Below are positions 36,460 through 44,478 of a DNA stretch of 64,000 nt, piece by piece. The stretch lies in NCBI GenBank assembly GCA_016722945.1, contig JAEQMT010000038.1, positions 682,001 through 746,000 of the forward strand, read 5' to 3'. The notes beneath the pieces were generated by a model. The model made no database searches. It was not told the origin of the DNA and saw only the letters and a list, made by a program, of their open reading frames with translations. Positions within the stretch are counted from its first letter, which is position 1; every line of letters begins with the position of its first letter. Source of the DNA: Desulfofustis sp. PB-SRB1. Lineage in GTDB: Bacteria > Desulfobacterota > Desulfobulbia > Desulfobulbales > Desulfocapsaceae. The position numbers and the translations under genes are program-made.

Positions 36460-37949
36460 GTGCGCGCCTCCCGGGTATGTGCAAGCAATTGATCGTAGCC
36501 GTGCAACGACACGGCGGCGACTTCCACGGAGGGCATCGGAGCTGGGGCGGTACGCTCCTGAAGATGCTTTGCAACAACCGGTGCACTGATCGTGGTGAGG
36601 TCATCGAGCAGCGTTTGCAGAACGTCATCCACGGCGGCCTCGTTTTCTCTGGCCGCAAGGTGCAGGATCTGTAAATACTCTCGCGACGCTTTGGTCGGTG
36701 CATGCTGCGTACCAAGTGCATCATAGACCATCCGGAAACGGCTGGTGGGAAACAGGTCGTCGCGAAAACGATACGCCGCAAACGCACCAGGCTTACGGAT
36801 CAGCCAGTCGATCATATGTCGGTAGTCGATACGGTGCCGATCAGAGCCACGCAGGCGGGCGATAGTCTCTATGTGACGTTGGCCGTACCACACTTCGAGC
36901 CGTTCGGCATACAGCCGTATGCATACCTGCTCACCCACCAGACGGCTGGGTACCGAGTACACTTTGTGCTTTACCCGGATGGTGCTGCTCGGACCAACCC
37001 TGACCATGAGCTTCGTACATGAATCCATGCGGGTCGGCGGCAGTGCTTTGAGCACTTTCACTTCTTGCCTGAAGCGCTCGGTGCGGCCACTGTTGAGCTG
37101 GGAAAACAGCTTCGTGAGAAACTCCTCATAGGCTGCACGGGTGGCAAAGTCGCGGCTCCCCCGGAGCATCAACGCTTGATCCACCGCATCCTTAAACCGG
37201 TAGTGGCGCTGCTCGACATCGCCGTTCTCATGGGCACACCTACTATTGATGCGCCGTCCGATGAGCCCGTAATGATCTAATAATCCTTGATACATCCGAG
37301 TGAATTCCTCGGGATTATCCGGCTTATTGACCGCCGCCGTAAGACGATCAGTTTGATGCGCCTGGGGAACGCCCCCCAGCGTCCACAAAGCATGTTGCAA
37401 TCCTTCACTGAGGCTCTCGAAGCTCTCGGAAAAACAGATCGTGCCCGTTTCCCAGTTCGAGTAACTCAACACGTAATGATAGATCAGATGGTTGAACGGC
37501 TGGCCGGCGATCGTCACACCCAGTGAATTCATGCAGGTGAAATCGGATTGGCTCAAAAGGCCGGGATGGTGCGTCTGGGGAAAATAGATCTCTTTGCTGG
37601 GGCCTTTGGTTGCCCGCCAGAACTTCATCTTACGTTGAAAGGTGCGTAACTGGCCGTCACTGAATCTGCCGGGATCACTTCTTTGCAAATGATCAAACAG
37701 CGTCTTTGCCTTCAGGCCGGGATTAATCTCCAGAAATCCTTCGACCGTACCCCATACCTCTTCAAAGGGGTCATCCCTGGTGCGCCACTCACGTACCCGC
37801 GCCGCCTTGATTTCACTGGGCAGTGTGTCCAGGGCACGGTATTTCCGTGCCGTTTTAGGATCCATACCTGCTTGTGCCGCCGCTGTCTCCAGACTGGCAT
37901 CTTGGTGTAATTCCCTTTTCAATTTCTTCACCTGGTTGTCTGTGATCAT
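36456..37949 (-). CDS. istA: IS21-type transposase IstA (copy 3, divergent)
   Basis: 497 residues. N-terminal HTH with SLETAAAQAGMDPKTARKYR (about 19-38). Catalytic residues appear as D in LSQSDFTCM, D in HQTDRLTAAV and E in ENGDVEQRHYRFKDA, differing from the WG and NL motifs of copies 1 and 2, so a separate IS21 subgroup. C-terminal KVYSVPSRLVGEQV is the Mu-type barrel. Intact. Confidence 0.9.
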   Translation of the reverse strand: MITDNQVKKLKRELHQDASLETAAAQAGMDPKTARKYRALDTLPSEIKAARVREWRTRDDPFEEVWGTVEGFLEINPGLKAKTLFDHLQRSDPGRFSDGQLRTFQRKMKFWRATKGPSKEIYFPQTHHPGLLSQSDFTCMNSLGVTIAGQPFNHLIYHYVLSYSNWETGTICFSESFESLSEGLQHALWTLGGVPQAHQTDRLTAAVNKPDNPEEFTRMYQGLLDHYGLIGRRINSRCAHENGDVEQRHYRFKDAVDQALMLRGSRDFATRAAYEEFLTKLFSQLNSGRTERFRQEVKVLKALPPTRMDSCTKLMVRVGPSSTIRVKHKVYSVPSRLVGEQVCIRLYAERLEVWYGQRHIETIARLRGSDRHRIDYRHMIDWLIRKPGAFAAYRFRDDLFPTSRFRMVYDALGTQHAPTKASREYLQILHLAARENEAAVDDVLQTLLDDLTTISAPVVAKHLQERTAPAPMPSVEVAAVSLHGYDQLLAHTREART

Positions 37950-38059
37950 TCAAATCCTCCTTCCGTGGATTTGAATAATCTAACCTCGTTTAACCGGGAA
38001 TTTTAATTGTCGTTACTCGGGAATTATAATCGTCGCTCATCACCTAAAGTAAGCGATTC

Positions 38060-38376
38060 TCGTCGGAGCTATTGGCAGTCCCACATCGAAGGCTGGCAAC
38101 ACTCAGGGCTGAGCCAACACGAATAGTGCCGGCAGCACCACCTCTCCCTGTCAAGTTTTGGCTACTGGCGGAGCCGGCTGCGAGTTCGTGAACAGAGCAG
38201 TCCGCGCTTTCACCCAGTGGTCATCGCCGGGAAGCATCCCCCACCAGTGCCAGAGCCACCGGCTGAAGATTCAGGACTGCGGGTCGTGCACACCCATCAC
38301 CACTTCAGCATCGCCATATCTTCGAGGTTTAGCCCCACAACACTGAAAGCGGTGCTCGGGCTACTGGAGGAGGTGT
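38060..38376 (+). pseudogene. IS66-type tnpA remnant with in-frame stop
   Basis: The frame reads RSYWQSHIEGWQHSGLSQHE, then a TAG where Y is expected, then CRQHHLSLSSFGYWRSRLR and a C-terminus ending TLKAVLGLLEEV. It is homologous to the intact tnpA at 40618-40995 (HQSGLSQQRYCAANQLSISS). The N-terminus and upstream IS end are missing. Confidence 0.78.
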
Positions 38377-38377
38377 A

Positions 38378-38610
38378 ATGAATCGTATGTTCACCGAGTC
38401 TCAGGTGTACGTGGCGGTCGGGGTAACAGATCTACGCAAATCGATCAATGGGCTGGGTCTGCTGGTGGAAGAACAGTTTGCCTTGAATCTTTTTGACGGC
38501 AGACTCTTTGCGTTTTGCAACCGCCGCCGCGACCTGGTGAAGATAGTGTAGTGGGACGGCAATGGATTTTGTTTATGGATGAAACGGGTGGAGCAGGAGC
38601 GGTTTCAGGG
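38378..38610 (+). pseudogene. IS66-type tnpB remnant, cut by a second IS66 element
   Basis: MNRMFTESQVYVAVGVTDLR then KSINGLGLLVEEQFALNLF and FAFCNRRRDLVKI match the intact TnpB at 40280-40621 (YLAMGATDMRKSFNGLSLLV). A TAG replaces a codon before WDGNGFCLWMKR, and the frame is cut at RFQG by the left end of the IS66 element at 38611. Confidence 0.8.
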
Positions 38611-38621
38611 GTAAGCACTTA

Positions 38622-40208
38622 TTACACTGCAGTGGCGTCGTAGTCCAGCCTGAGCTGTTCGGGTTTTAGCTGCATCGGCAGCAGCGCCCGATAATCCTCT
38701 GGGCTTTGAGCAAACGGGAGTTTCTCGAATAGATAGCGAAGATAACGATACGGTTCCAAACCGTTGGCCTTGGCCGACTCGATCAGGCTATATAAATCCG
38801 CACTGGCTTGGGCTCCCTCAGGCGTTCCGGAAAAGAGCCAATTTTTCCGTCCTACCACGAAGGGTCTGATGGCATTCTCGACGAGGTTGTTGTCCGGGCT
38901 CATTTCAGCATGGTCAAGATAGACCACTAATCGATCCCATTGCCCCAGCGTATAGTTGACCGCCTTGCCCAATAGGCTTTTGGGAACTGCTCGCGTCGCT
39001 TTTTCACGCAACCACTCATGAAAATCGTCCAGAATCGGCTTGGCTTTGCCTCGCCGCTCGGCAAGCAGCTCATCGCCAGTGAGTTCCTGGCGTTTGGCCT
39101 CGGATTCGATCCGGTAGAGTTGTTTTATCCAGTTCAATGCCACGTCGGCACTGCCGGTTTTATGGTGCTTTTTACCGCGTGCTTTCCTTATCTCATCGAA
39201 TGTGCGTCGTACATGAGCGAGGCAGCCGGCATGGATAACACCCTCTTGAGTATCGAGAAAGTCATAGCCGTTGTAGCCGTCGGTCTGTACCACCCCCGTA
39301 TACTCTGTAAGCAGCTGCTTGGCCACCGCTTTTGAGCGGCTTGGTGCATAGTGATAGCGTATCCCCGGTTTATCCGGAGGGCCGCCTCGGCAGACCCACA
39401 TATACGATTTTGTCGTCGCCGCCCGACCCGGTTCGGCCAACACCTGCACCGAGGTCTCATCGATATTGATCAATGGTCCCGAGCGAATCTCATGGTGCAG
39501 CAACTCCACCACCGGCCGGCACGCCTCAGCCGCCTTCATCGCCCACGAGCACATCGTCGCTCGGCCGAGTGCCACTCCCAGCCGGGCAAATTGCTTTTCC
39601 TGACGATAAAACGGCAAGGCATCACAGAACTTGCCAACCAACACCTGGGCCAAGAGCCCGGCGGTGACGATACCTTTGGGAATGATCTGGGGCGGCGCCG
39701 GCGCGATCTTGACCGTGGCGCCATCAGTATCCAGCCCCTCGCAGTGCTTGCAGGCATACTTGGGGCGGATATGGCGGATTACCCGGATCGTCGCCGGGAT
39801 GATATCGAGTTTTTCCGCTACCTCCTCGCCGATCCGGCTCAGCGATGCACCGCAGCCACACTGCTTCTGCGCTTCGTCGATATCATGCACCACCTCAATC
39901 CGAGGCAGCGATGCCGGCAGAGGTTTTCTGCCCCGCTTGCGCCGGCTATGGGCCGGGACTTCTACTATCTCCGGCGCCGGCTCGATCTCGGCCGGTTCCG
40001 GCAGATCGAACAGTGGCAGCTGGGGGTTATCTCTGGGGGCCGTCTTTTCGCTTGAAGGACCAAATCGCTTGGCGATGAGCAGATGAATCTGCTCACGCAA
40101 TAACTCAATCTCTTGGCAGAAACGTTCCTGCTCCCGGGTGAGTTTGCCGATGATCCCTTTGAGAATCTCAGGGTCGTCGGGCAGGGTGGTGAGCGTGGCC
40201 GAATCCAT
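38622..40208 (-). CDS. tnpC: IS66 transposase TnpC
   Basis: 528 residues. N-terminal coiled coil with LIAKRFGPSSEK (about 46-57), a zinc-finger region (QCGCGASL, KYACKHCEG), then the DDE domain: D in LINIDETSVQV, D in VVQTDGYNGYD and E in NNLVENAIRPFVVGRKNWL, ending with the IS66 C-terminal segment SLIESAKANGLEPYRYLRYL. Intact. Confidence 0.93.
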   Translation of the reverse strand: MDSATLTTLPDDPEILKGIIGKLTREQERFCQEIELLREQIHLLIAKRFGPSSEKTAPRDNPQLPLFDLPEPAEIEPAPEIVEVPAHSRRKRGRKPLPASLPRIEVVHDIDEAQKQCGCGASLSRIGEEVAEKLDIIPATIRVIRHIRPKYACKHCEGLDTDGATVKIAPAPPQIIPKGIVTAGLLAQVLVGKFCDALPFYRQEKQFARLGVALGRATMCSWAMKAAEACRPVVELLHHEIRSGPLINIDETSVQVLAEPGRAATTKSYMWVCRGGPPDKPGIRYHYAPSRSKAVAKQLLTEYTGVVQTDGYNGYDFLDTQEGVIHAGCLAHVRRTFDEIRKARGKKHHKTGSADVALNWIKQLYRIESEAKRQELTGDELLAERRGKAKPILDDFHEWLREKATRAVPKSLLGKAVNYTLGQWDRLVVYLDHAEMSPDNNLVENAIRPFVVGRKNWLFSGTPEGAQASADLYSLIESAKANGLEPYRYLRYLFEKLPFAQSPEDYRALLPMQLKPEQLRLDYDATAV

Positions 40209-40279
40209 ACGACAAAACTACCAAAAAACGGCAAGATAATCAACGATAAAATCAATAAAATCATTATTATATGATCTTT

Positions 40280-40621
40280 TTACGCTACTAAGTCATAGTC
40301 CAGTCGTTGATGCGCTTGGCTCAGATCCAGACCCTGCAACAACCACCCCAACGCCGCCGGACTAATCGCCATCACTTCCTGCTCATCCTCGGGCCAACGG
40401 AACCGATCTTTTTCCAAACGCTTGAACCAGATACAAAACCCGGTACCGTCCCACCAGAGCAGCTTCACCATGGTGCGCCGGCGATTGCAAAAAGCAAACA
40501 GCTGCTCGGAAAACAAATCCAACTCGAATTGCTCAGCCACCAGCAAAGACAAACCATTGAACGATTTGCGCATATCCGTCGCCCCCATCGCCAGATAGAT
40601 TTTTTTCACCCCGTCCATCAC
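40280..40621 (-). CDS. tnpB: IS66 accessory protein TnpB
   Basis: 113 residues, the normal Orf2 length. YLAMGATDMRKSFNGLSLLV and LFAFCNRRRTMVKLLWWDG are the family signature. It is needed with TnpA and TnpC for IS66 transposition; the biochemical role is not settled. Overlaps tnpA by 4 bp. Confidence 0.93.
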   Translation of the reverse strand: MMDGVKKIYLAMGATDMRKSFNGLSLLVAEQFELDLFSEQLFAFCNRRRTMVKLLWWDGTGFCIWFKRLEKDRFRWPEDEQEVMAISPAALGWLLQGLDLSQAHQRLDYDLVA

Positions 40622-40995
40622 AACTGCTCCAGGGTGGTGACCACGGTGCCCAGCAGCGCTGGAGAAAAAGAGTCGTCAATGGCGATGATGAACCGATCGC
40701 CGCCTAAATGCAGCCGGAGACTGGCGTCATGCAACTTGGTTTGGGGAAGAGGCGTTTGCTCAGCGATACTCAAGGGGTAAAAACGAGGCTTCTCTTGTGG
40801 ATCTTCTTGACTGAGTTTACCCCGCCAATAATGAAAACTCGATATGCTGAGCTGGTTGGCGGCGCAGTAGCGCTGTTGACTCAAACCCGATTGGTGCCAT
40901 TGATCGAGGTGGTGCTGCCAATAGCGGTGTTTGTCACCGTGTCGTTTAATCTGATCTCGTTCCATTGATGCCTCCCGAGCTAAGGTTTGACACAA
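40618..40995 (-). CDS. tnpA: IS66 accessory protein TnpA
   Basis: 125 residues with the HTH-like HLDQWHQSGLSQQRYCAANQ and FHYWRGKL. The C-terminus DSFSPALLGTVVTTLEQL is the conserved end of IS66 Orf1. First gene of the IS66 operon. Intact. Confidence 0.92.
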   Translation of the reverse strand: MCQTLAREASMERDQIKRHGDKHRYWQHHLDQWHQSGLSQQRYCAANQLSISSFHYWRGKLSQEDPQEKPRFYPLSIAEQTPLPQTKLHDASLRLHLGGDRFIIAIDDSFSPALLGTVVTTLEQL

Positions 40996-41074
40996 CGGAA
41001 CATATCGGCGAAACTAAAAAAAGATGCTGATTAATGAGCGCTTACATTCATAACACTCCTCAAAAAAGTTCTTC

Positions 41075-41134
41075 GCCTAATCGCTGCCTTCACGCGCGCG
41101 GTTTACCGCGTCGCTGTGCATCGCTTTATCGAGC
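41075..41134 (-). repeat. Degenerate attC-like site (60 nt)
   Basis: It aligns over its full 60 nt with the attC-like site at 23389-23448; the central 30 nt (GCGCGCGGTTTACCGCGTCG then CTGNGCATCGCTTT, plus strand) are identical but for one base. The core boxes differ: ATTAGGC in place of GTTAAGT, and GCTCGAT in place of TGCCAAC. On its minus-strand downstream side a GAGGAG ribosome site and ATGAAT start are cut by the IS66 end. Confidence 0.6.
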
Positions 41135-41252
41135 CTTCGTTCTTGGTTTACTTTCTTCTCAAAGCAGTAGAAGGGGCCTTCCCGGAACATCACCGATCGT
41201 TGGGCAACGGCAACTCGGCTATTTGCAACGCGGAGTCGCGCAAACGAGAAAC

Positions 41253-41507
41253 TCAACGGCGCATCCTGCCCGCATCCACTGCATTGCCCCATTGGGCGCC
41301 GATTGATATTATCGCATCACGAAAGAGCAGCGCCTTTTCCGTGTTGAATCGGAACTCAATCACACCCTCCCATCCTTCTCGAAAGTGTGAGGACTCAAAT
41401 GAAATACATAATCTTTGCCCTTTAGGGGCATCAACATACAAGTTCGCTACCTTCGGGTCTTCAACAGGCACATTAATCTGACGTTTCCCGTATGTGTAAC
41501 AGACCAC
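41253..41507 (-). CDS. Small protein of unknown function, probably 5'-truncated
   Basis: 84 residues (NVPVEDPKVANLYVDAPKGQ, then FESSHFREGWEGVIEFRFN), protein-like composition, no family recognised. Its first codon is adjacent to the solo IS21 end at 41508, so the true N-terminus may be lost. It is followed 119 bp later by the attC-like site, so it fits a cassette gene. Confidence 0.5.
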   Translation of the reverse strand: MVCYTYGKRQINVPVEDPKVANLYVDAPKGQRLCISFESSHFREGWEGVIEFRFNTEKALLFRDAIISIGAQWGNAVDAGRMRR

Positions 41508-41611
41508 TTGCGAATGACAACCTTAAATTGACCACTTGTGATTACCTAAAACTGACCACCCTGAATTAAATAAAAAGAAGGGTGTTGGGTACCACCCCAG
41601 TGTGGTGGTTT
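41508..41611. repeat. Solo left end of IS21 element 2
   Basis: About 104 bp nearly identical to 19096-19198, from TTGCGAATGACAACC through TTGACCACTTGTGATTACC to CCCAGTGTGGTNGTTT. No istA/istB follow. Homology stops just where the big hairpin begins in the complete element, replaced here by a smaller CGAGGCCA-TGGCCTCG hairpin at about 41617-41640. Confidence 0.85.
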
Positions 41612-41912
41612 GCCTGGGCGAGGCCAAGCCATGGCCTCGACGCTTATTGGTAGATGTATATCCTGGCAGTTCGGCAGTTGGTTCTCCTATTTACTATAGA
41701 ACAGGATAACAATTTAAATAGTCAATTAAATTCTAAATAAGAGATGTTACTTCAATATGTTAAATATTTTATCTGAAATTTTCACGTATATCTCTGCGTG
41801 TCAGAAAATTGTCAGATTGAAGTTGTATGGTGGAGCACAATTGTATCCTGAAGAGATTTTTCGGGGTGCGGGGGAAGCCGCGGTCGTTGATATTCAACAA
41901 AGGAGGAGAACA
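41612..41912. other. Region without a supported gene
   Basis: It begins with an 8-bp-stem hairpin (CGAGGCCA/TGGCCTCG) and becomes AT-rich, possibly holding the promoter of the following small protein and SulP gene. An open frame from 41757 runs into the small protein but lacks a ribosome site. Confidence 0.45.
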
Positions 41913-42107
41913 ATGAACTGGCTTGCGGATGTGATTGTGGTGGCATGGTTTTTTCCCGTGGTTGTCTATGGCCTTATCCCGCTTATGATTGGTGTCGGGT
42001 GGGCGCTCGGAAAGCTGATTGGAGGAGTCAGCGAGCGGCTTGTACAGACATCGGCAGCCAAAGACAGCGGAGCGGTCAACGATTCATTGAGCCAGGTTGC
42101 CGGATAA
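41913..42107 (+). CDS. Small membrane protein of unknown function
   Basis: 64 residues from ATG 41913, chosen because AGGAGG is 7 bases upstream. It has one long or two short membrane helices (NWLADVIVVAWFFPVVVYGL and IPLMIGVGWALGKLIGGV) and a short polar tail. It lies 33 bp before the SulP gene on the same strand, so the two are probably co-transcribed and it may be a partner of the transporter. Not recognised. Confidence 0.6.
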   Translation: MNWLADVIVVAWFFPVVVYGLIPLMIGVGWALGKLIGGVSERLVQTSAAKDSGAVNDSLSQVAG

Positions 42108-42140
42108 ATCCAACACCTTCTGAGACGAACAGGGGTTACA

Positions 42141-44447
42141 ATGAATCTTAACGGTATACCTCGAAGAGCAATCGGAACGTTTTGGCCGGGAATGTTGAGG
42201 GAAGTGTGGGCCGGATGCATGGCCGGCATGGTGACTTTGACGGTTAGCGTAGCTATGGCTGCGTTAATTTTTAAAGGCGATCTTGTTGCCTTAATGCCAA
42301 TGGGAATAGGCCTTGCAATAGTCGGAGCTACCATAACAGGGATTGTGACCAATTGCCTTTCATCATTTAAGTGTACTGTCTCAGGCCCACAATCTACATC
42401 ATCCATTGTTGTTTCAATTGGAGCTACCGCCATCTATGCATCTCTTTATGGTGAAGGCGATTTAGCTGCAGTACGACCAACGCTCCTGGCGTTTTTTTTG
42501 ACCAGCACACTTTTTGTGGGAATTGCACTTCTTCTATTAGGACGTATGAAAGTCGCTAAATGGATTCGCTGGATACCTCAACCTGTGATGAGGGGAATAT
42601 TAGCTGGGACTGGCTGGCTAATTCTCTGTAACTCCTTCGAAATATTCGAGGGCATAGTAAGTTGTCTAGATATCATCAATGGGCAAGTAACTATCGTCCA
42701 AGTGATAAATATTCTGATAGGTCTCATGGTCGGGTTTTTTGCTTTCTATCTGGATCAACGAAACGCACTTCGAATGAATTCAGCAGTTCCTCTTACCGCA
42801 GCATTTATTATATCAGCAATTTTCCTCTGGGGGATAAATGGTCTCTATTGGCCAAAAGACGCCCTCCCCTGGAGACTAATCACTATTGCATCGAATAGCT
42901 TGATGCTGTCAGATACTGTGTTGAGCATTAAAACAGCAAGGTGGGATTTAGTTGCAGCCCAGTTTGGGACCATATTGGCGCTCGTATTTATAACCTTCAC
43001 CACGATCGTTTTCAATGTCAGTAATTTTGAGCTAGTCACAACCAAGGACGCAGATTTAGATCGCGAAATTGCCGCGGCTGGTTGGGGAAATACAGTTGCA
43101 TCCTTTCTTGGAGGGCTGGTTGGCTATCAAATGCTATCGCCCTCCGCTTCCAACTATTTGCATGGCACTAAAAGTAGAATAGCTGGGATAATGCCGGCGA
43201 TCATATGTTGTTGCGTTTTTTTCAGCGGGGGTCGGCTCGTATCGATGATTCCAACCACGCTTCTTGGCGGCTATCTGCTATTTGTCGGATTTAGTTTTCT
43301 GCATATAGGACTCTATCGGAGCTGGCATGAGCTAAAGCGGATAGATTACCCGATCGTTTGTTTCATCTTCATCACTTGCGTAGTTACTGGCCTGATGACT
43401 GCCATTGTACTTGGGTTGCTGGCATCGCTGGTGGCGTTTGTGCTTAACTATTCCGGCGTTGAGGTCATAAAGCAACATCTCACTAGCCGTACTCACCGCA
43501 GCACCGTAGAAAGATCAGGTGCTGCCTTACAATACATTGATACTCACGGAGATCGAATTCAGATTATCCGTTTACAAGGGTATCTATTTTTTGGCAGTGT
43601 CTTCAAACTATACCAATTGTTATCTCGCCTCATTGACAACATGGAATCTCGTCGTGCTCATTACATCCTGCTGGATTTTGGTAACGTTCACGGCGTAGAT
43701 TCTACTGCCCTACACATCCTAAAGAAATTCATCCATATTACCGGTAAAAAACCGAACATCCACTTGGTCTTTTCTCCGTTGCATTCGTACCTGCAGGACC
43801 TGACCGTTAACGTTCAAAAATGTTGTGACGACACACAATTTATTGAGTGTTTTGTGGATCTTGATAGAGCGCTGGAGTGGTGTGAAGATCACCTTCTAAA
43901 AACAAGTGCAGAGCATGTAAATAGTTTATCTGTTTTTGATACTTTTCAGGAATCATTAATTATGGAAAACGATCGGCTCAAACCTATCACTCCGTATCTT
44001 AGATGTAATACCATAAAGGAGGGCGACTTCCTCTTCCGCCAAGGCGATAATTCAGAGGCGATTTATTTTGTTAAATCTGGAGAGTTTTCGATACTATTGG
44101 AAAGAGAGGATTCCTCTTGGATCCGCTATCGGAAAATTGGCAGCGGCAGCGTAGTTGGGGAGATGGGGTTTTTTCTATGCTCAAAACGTTCTGCATCAGT
44201 AATTGCTACAACAAGTTGCGAAGTTACCGCTCTGGATCGTGATCGAATGAGACAGCTACAATCCGACGCTCCAGATGTTGCTATTGGTTTCCAAGGCTAT
44301 CTGATTAAAACCCTATCAAAAAGGCTTCAACAAAAAACAGATGAGTTAACCAATTTACTGTATACCAAGGAGCAAGGAGGCAAGGAGGCAAGGAGGCAAG
44401 GTTTAGTGGGTGCAATTAACGGAGGCAATTGTGGATTTTTAAAATAA
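42141..44447 (+). CDS. SulP-family anion transporter with STAS and cyclic-nucleotide-binding domains
   Basis: 768 residues. Residues about 15-430 form the multi-helix SulP/SLC26 core (WPGMLREVWAGCMAGMVTLT; TGIVTNCLSSF; SGPQSTSSIVV). About 460-580 is a STAS domain with ILLDFGNVHGVDSTALHIL. About 625-745 is a cNMP-binding domain (IKEGDFLFRQGDNSEAIYFV, then SGSVVGEMGFFLCSKRSASV with the phosphate-binding GEMGFF..KRSA cassette). It is likely an inner-membrane anion transporter (sulfate, bicarbonate or similar) gated by a cyclic nucleotide. The C-terminal tail is coded by a short tandem repeat. Confidence 0.88.
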   Translation: MNLNGIPRRAIGTFWPGMLREVWAGCMAGMVTLTVSVAMAALIFKGDLVALMPMGIGLAIVGATITGIVTNCLSSFKCTVSGPQSTSSIVVSIGATAIYASLYGEGDLAAVRPTLLAFFLTSTLFVGIALLLLGRMKVAKWIRWIPQPVMRGILAGTGWLILCNSFEIFEGIVSCLDIINGQVTIVQVINILIGLMVGFFAFYLDQRNALRMNSAVPLTAAFIISAIFLWGINGLYWPKDALPWRLITIASNSLMLSDTVLSIKTARWDLVAAQFGTILALVFITFTTIVFNVSNFELVTTKDADLDREIAAAGWGNTVASFLGGLVGYQMLSPSASNYLHGTKSRIAGIMPAIICCCVFFSGGRLVSMIPTTLLGGYLLFVGFSFLHIGLYRSWHELKRIDYPIVCFIFITCVVTGLMTAIVLGLLASLVAFVLNYSGVEVIKQHLTSRTHRSTVERSGAALQYIDTHGDRIQIIRLQGYLFFGSVFKLYQLLSRLIDNMESRRAHYILLDFGNVHGVDSTALHILKKFIHITGKKPNIHLVFSPLHSYLQDLTVNVQKCCDDTQFIECFVDLDRALEWCEDHLLKTSAEHVNSLSVFDTFQESLIMENDRLKPITPYLRCNTIKEGDFLFRQGDNSEAIYFVKSGEFSILLEREDSSWIRYRKIGSGSVVGEMGFFLCSKRSASVIATTSCEVTALDRDRMRQLQSDAPDVAIGFQGYLIKTLSKRLQQKTDELTNLLYTKEQGGKEARRQGLVGAINGGNCGFLK
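44366..44401 (+). repeat. 8-bp tandem repeat at the SulP gene 3' end
   Basis: The unit GGAGGCAA is present about three and a half times in the last 30 codons, giving KEQGGKEARRQG. Unit length is not a multiple of three, so a gain or loss of one unit would shift the frame of the last few residues only. Confidence 0.75.
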
Positions 44448-44478
44448 AGAGAGTGCGAAACTGGAGCAAACACGCAAC

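Larger units (their letters stand above)
35632..38037 (-). mobile_element. IS21-type element 3
   Basis: It contains istA and istB with a 4-bp overlap. The istA-proximal end carries two terminal repeats (minus strand CGACGATTATAATTCCCGA and CGACAATTAAAATTCCCGG, 37990-38037). The other end is not clear in 35472-35631; the orphan repeats at 34688-34736 may represent it, displaced by the IS3 remnant. Confidence 0.75.
38611..41045 (-). mobile_element. IS66-family element, complete
   Basis: 2435 bp with ends GTAAGCACTTATTA (left) and, inward from the right, GTAAGCGCTCATTAAT. It carries tnpA, tnpB and tnpC in the normal order on the minus strand. The 8-bp flanks do not match (TTTCAGGG and ATTCATAA), so a rearrangement has joined different targets. 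Confidence 0.9.
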
